This document shows, piece after piece, positions 61,346 through 64,000 of a DNA stretch of 64,000 bases; the stretch's first letter is position 1, and every line of letters starts with the position of its first letter. Made by a program: the position numbers and the translations under genes. Source of the DNA: Saprospiraceae bacterium (GTDB lineage Bacteria; Bacteroidota; Bacteroidia; Chitinophagales; Saprospiraceae). The DNA lies in NCBI GenBank assembly GCA_021739645.1, contig JAIPBL010000012.1, positions 30,353 through 94,352 of the forward strand. Direction: 5' to 3'. A model generated the notes under the pieces. It did not search any database. It saw nothing but the letters and a program-made list of their open reading frames with translations, and was not told the DNA's origin.

Positions 61346-61585
61346 ATGGTTAAAAAATAACTTCCCAAATTGTGGAGTAAGTTAGGGGTTGTGAAAAAAG
61401 TCCCATCGGGACTATATCTTTGTAGCATTGCCAAAGAATGTTCCGAACCGTTCCGTGGGAACGGCATCCTGGCAGAACAAATGCCGTTCCTACGGAACGG
61501 TAGACGAAATTACATTCGTCGGTTCTACAAAGATTCACCCCCTACGGGGCTTTTTACACAACCCCCTAATTTGAGCCTGATTGAA
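61346..61585. mobile_element. Near-palindromic element nested in a hairpin repeat
   Basis: The inner part, 61383-61569, has inverted ends TTAGGGGTTGTG and a second TTTGTAG arm. Its centre CCGTGGGAACGGCATCCTGG matches the pattern at 16910-16930 (CCGTNGGNACGGCATNCTGG). The outer flanks match 29612-29692. This reads as one repeat inserted into another. Confidence 0.75.
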
Positions 61586-61739
61586 GCTAGGAACTTATTC
61601 TTTCATCGTTCCTTAATTGCAGCAAAATCGTCTCATCGTGAGTGATTGTGAGAAATGCTCATTTCTCGTTTTCAGTCATTTACTGATGTAACGCTCTAAC
61701 TACTTTTAAACAACCGCTGAAAGTTGTTTGAAAGTCGTT

Positions 61740-62058
61740 GTACTCGTCTGGGCGGGTGGCCTGGCAGCGTAATGTTCGAGCATGAGATGGCTTGAGCCAT
61801 TTGGCTCAAAGGAATGAGGAAAAACGAGTTTACGCTGTCTTGAATTTTTGGTTCTTTTTTTCAAGAAAAAAGAACACCTCAGTAGGCATCAGAAGCTGTT
61901 ATTGATTGATAATCAACGTATTATCGACTACTGATATGAACTTTACACATCCCTGCCGGGGGCATTCTTTTTTTGCGAAAAAAGAATCAAAAACGCTTTC
62001 CAAAAAAACTCGCTCCGCTCAAACAGTTTTTTGGAGCGCCCCCCGCCCAGACGAGTAC
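61740..62058. mobile_element. Inverted-repeat element of about 320 bp
   Basis: Terminal arms GTACTCGTCTGGGCGGG (61740-61756) and its complement at the other end. Inside are hairpins GTTCTTTTTTTCAAG with its partner and ATTCTTTTTTTGCG with its partner. No coding sequence. Confidence 0.7.
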
Positions 62059-62115
62059 CCGCCAGAACTAACACACGAATAAGGATGAAAAGGCATTCTG
62101 CGTAACATTTGTCAT

Positions 62116-64000
62116 TTATTCTTTCATCGTTCCTAAATCAATATTTCTGTGGAGGATTTTCCAAAACCACGCATATTCATTGTCCGGCCCAGTCGGGATG
62201 ACAACGCCATCCAAGTTGAAGTCGTAAAACTCGTAGCAGTTGACCCTTCCTTTGCTTGGTATATTTAACTTTTCCACAAGGTGGAAAGCGGAGGACATGA
62301 TACCCGTATTATGCCCGAACCTGCCGTTTTCAAGCGTAAAGAACGCTGTGGTGAAAATGGTGTTTCCCATCTTAAATTTCAGTTTTTTGCTGACCACTGG
62401 TTCATGGTTTCTGTGACGGATGAGGAGGTGATATTTCTTCCCAGATAGCCCGACAAATGCCACCGGCGACTGGCCATCGAGTGCGGTGATGCTGCCGTTC
62501 CGCAGGAGCAGTGCAGGTCGGGAAAAAGCAGGGTTTGTATCCTTCAGGGATGCATATAGCTCCAGGCTGACCCAATCCACTACGGCCTTGCTTCCCGTTT
62601 TTTGGAAAACATCACCGTCAACTCGCTCGTGTTGGAAACTACCCTGACCGGGATATGGAGAAAAGCTGGGCAATAAGCCCTTGGCGCGCAAATCATCCCT
62701 CATCAAGGTGCCTTCACCTTCTGCTCCTTCTAACAGTATGCTCGTGGAAAGAAAGTAGGCACCCTCAGGCTGGGCCTTGGCCAGAAGGTTTCCCTCCCCC
62801 GGAGCGATAGAATCGCTAGCGATGACGTTGGAATATTCCCAGGGCAGGTGAGCGGCATTCTTAATTTTTCTTCTGTAATAGTTGTGCTTTTCAAAGCGGC
62901 TGGCAGGCAGGTCGGGGGCATTGGCACCGTAAAGCCCCGTCCAATCGCTTCCATTGTCGCTAAATTCCCACTGGTACATTACCCGCCGGGTCAGTATGCC
63001 TTTTGGGGGAACCTCTTCCACCAGTACCGATTTTTGACCGGATGCCGGTGAATGGCTCCTCGCCGCTATTACCCCCCCTCCTGTCAACGCCGGAATAACT
63101 TCTTTCACGACAGTGTTTGAATTTCCCCAGGTCGAGCCGCAGCAATTTGCATAGCCGGTGCATCCGACCGTTCTTGCACTCCTCCGATACCAGGTTGTCA
63201 GATTGATTAGGGGAGGGTCATAGGTGCTGGAATTGGCCCCCGGAATCAAATTCCATATATTATCGGTGGAACTGTACCAAATGTATTCAATGGGGTCACT
63301 ACTTCCTGAAGGGGCCGTGATACTGACAATGTTTGCAGGATCGTAAGCGCCGGTCATGGATTCATCGTAGCCGATGGTGCCGGCAGCCGTCAAGTTTTGG
63401 AGAACGATTTTGGAAACTGAGTTGGAGAAAAGGGAATCGGCACAAGAAAATGTACTTGCCTTTCGCCTGTAATAAGTGGTTTGGGAAATGGCGGAAGGCT
63501 GCAAGGTTTCCAGCGTATCTGCTGCGCCCATGTCCGCCCATGTACCTGAAATTGTGTCGGTAGTTTGCTGCCATCGGTATTGTAGAAAACTGCCCGCCCC
63601 ACTCGTCCCTGTTGAAACGGAAGCAATTGCAGCAGGGGTGTAAGTACCGCAATAAGATTCATCACCGGAAATGGCGCCGGAATCAGCAACAGTGCAATCG
63701 GAGTCGGCGCAATCTGCAAAACCATCCCCGTCGTCATCTAGACTGTTGTTGCATACTTCAGCACCACAGGCCCCTATCGTTACCGTCACCTGGTTGGTGC
63801 CCGTACACCCGTTGTTGTCGGTCACGGTCACCGTGTAGGTCGTCGTGGACGATGGCCCAACGGATTTGCTGTCACCGCTGCCCAAGCTATTGTCCCAGGC
63901 GTAGGAATATGGGCTTGCTCCGCTGGAGGCCGAGGCCGTCAGGATGGTGCTGGCCCCGTTACAGATGGAGACATCCGTGCCAGCATCGGCAGTAGGCACC
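62116..64000 (-). CDS. Secreted protein, N-terminus outside window, same C-terminal family
   Basis: The frame is open to the right edge, so the visible 627 residues are the C-terminal part only. From the visible start: Ig/PKD-like unit (DAGTDVSICNGAS), C-N-N-S-L-D-D-D-G-D-G motif, several Ig-like units with WYRRSARTVGC-type strands, MRDDLR segment, VVDWVSLELYAS...IRHRNH domain and a last module with one loop, D-x-N-L-D-G-V-V-I-P-T-G-P-D-N-E. The first of the two loops seen in its neighbours is missing or eroded. No T9SS type A or B end. It lies upstream of the 2599-residue gene on the same strand. Confidence 0.85.
   Translation of the reverse strand, partial: VPTADAGTDVSICNGASTILTASASSGASPYSYAWDNSLGSGDSKSVGPSSTTTYTVTVTDNNGCTGTNQVTVTIGACGAEVCNNSLDDDGDGFADCADSDCTVADSGAISGDESYCGTYTPAAIASVSTGTSGAGSFLQYRWQQTTDTISGTWADMGAADTLETLQPSAISQTTYYRRKASTFSCADSLFSNSVSKIVLQNLTAAGTIGYDESMTGAYDPANIVSITAPSGSSDPIEYIWYSSTDNIWNLIPGANSSTYDPPLINLTTWYRRSARTVGCTGYANCCGSTWGNSNTVVKEVIPALTGGGVIAARSHSPASGQKSVLVEEVPPKGILTRRVMYQWEFSDNGSDWTGLYGANAPDLPASRFEKHNYYRRKIKNAAHLPWEYSNVIASDSIAPGEGNLLAKAQPEGAYFLSTSILLEGAEGEGTLMRDDLRAKGLLPSFSPYPGQGSFQHERVDGDVFQKTGSKAVVDWVSLELYASLKDTNPAFSRPALLLRNGSITALDGQSPVAFVGLSGKKYHLLIRHRNHEPVVSKKLKFKMGNTIFTTAFFTLENGRFGHNTGIMSSAFHLVEKLNIPSKGRVNCYEFYDFNLDGVVIPTGPDNEYAWFWKILHRNIDLGTMKE

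Larger units (their letters stand above)
61046..62115. other. 1.07-kb spacer made largely of inverted repeats
   Basis: No gene supported. The part next to 61045 should hold the promoter of the 2599-residue gene, but no box is convincing. The remainder is two inverted-repeat elements (61346-61585 and 61740-62058). Confidence 0.6.

Noticed and set aside
61638..61740. tRNA or other structured RNA gene in the 61-62 kb spacer
   Set aside because: No cloverleaf or T-arm sequence could be found; the structure is explained by inverted repeats. No tRNA was seen anywhere in the window apart from the tRNA-like ends of tmRNA.

Overview
The window looks like a chromosome segment of a Bacteroidota bacterium, most likely of the Saprospiria/Saprospiraceae type. 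This rests on a type IX secretion (T9SS) type B C-terminal domain on a giant SprB/HYR-like/SdrD-repeat protein, a TonB-dependent receptor with a CarboxypepD_reg-like N-terminus, a topoisomerase I with C-terminal repeats rather than zinc fingers, TAnnTTTG-type promoter boxes, and a tmRNA tag ending in YAMAA. The genus-level placement is inference.

Left part, 1-11.9 kb, all on the minus strand and read right to left: the tmRNA gene (ssrA) and its terminator are followed directly by a type I restriction-modification locus. The order is hsdM, an AAA/DUF4143 ATPase, hsdS, an XRE-type regulator, three small AT-richer cargo genes (a TIGR04255-family protein and two unrecognised proteins), hsdR, a cytoplasmic subtilisin-like protease and a small membrane protein cut by the window edge. 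The ATPase sits in the hsdM-hsdS junction, and a 70-bp copy of the hsdM 3' end remains fused to hsdS. That copy records the insertion.

Middle part, 12-29.6 kb, is housekeeping with mixed strands: lysine-forming saccharopine dehydrogenase-like protein, a PolX-like protein with intact PHP residues but lost polymerase aspartates, a lipoprotein, DedA, a 2-hydroxyacid dehydrogenase, topA, a His-rich small protein plus TonB receptor, ornithine aminotransferase, and several small secreted or membrane proteins. Palindromic and terminal-inverted-repeat elements are scattered between genes, and two palindromes lie in frame inside genes (hsdM and the TonB receptor). One element has a clear 13-bp flanking direct repeat.

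Right part, 30-64 kb, is four very long secreted proteins on the minus strand: 5821, 1550, 2599 and at least 627 residues. The 5821-residue protein ends in a recognisable T9SS type B sorting domain. The other three do not. They share a different C-terminal region: an MRDDLR segment, then a VDW/VRHRNH domain, then a module carrying one or two D-x-N-x-D-G-x-x-I-x-x-G-P-x-N-D loops. I do not recognise this module as a named domain; it is the best candidate here for an undescribed sorting, anchoring or calcium-binding device. The spacers between these genes are packed with hairpin-forming repeats.
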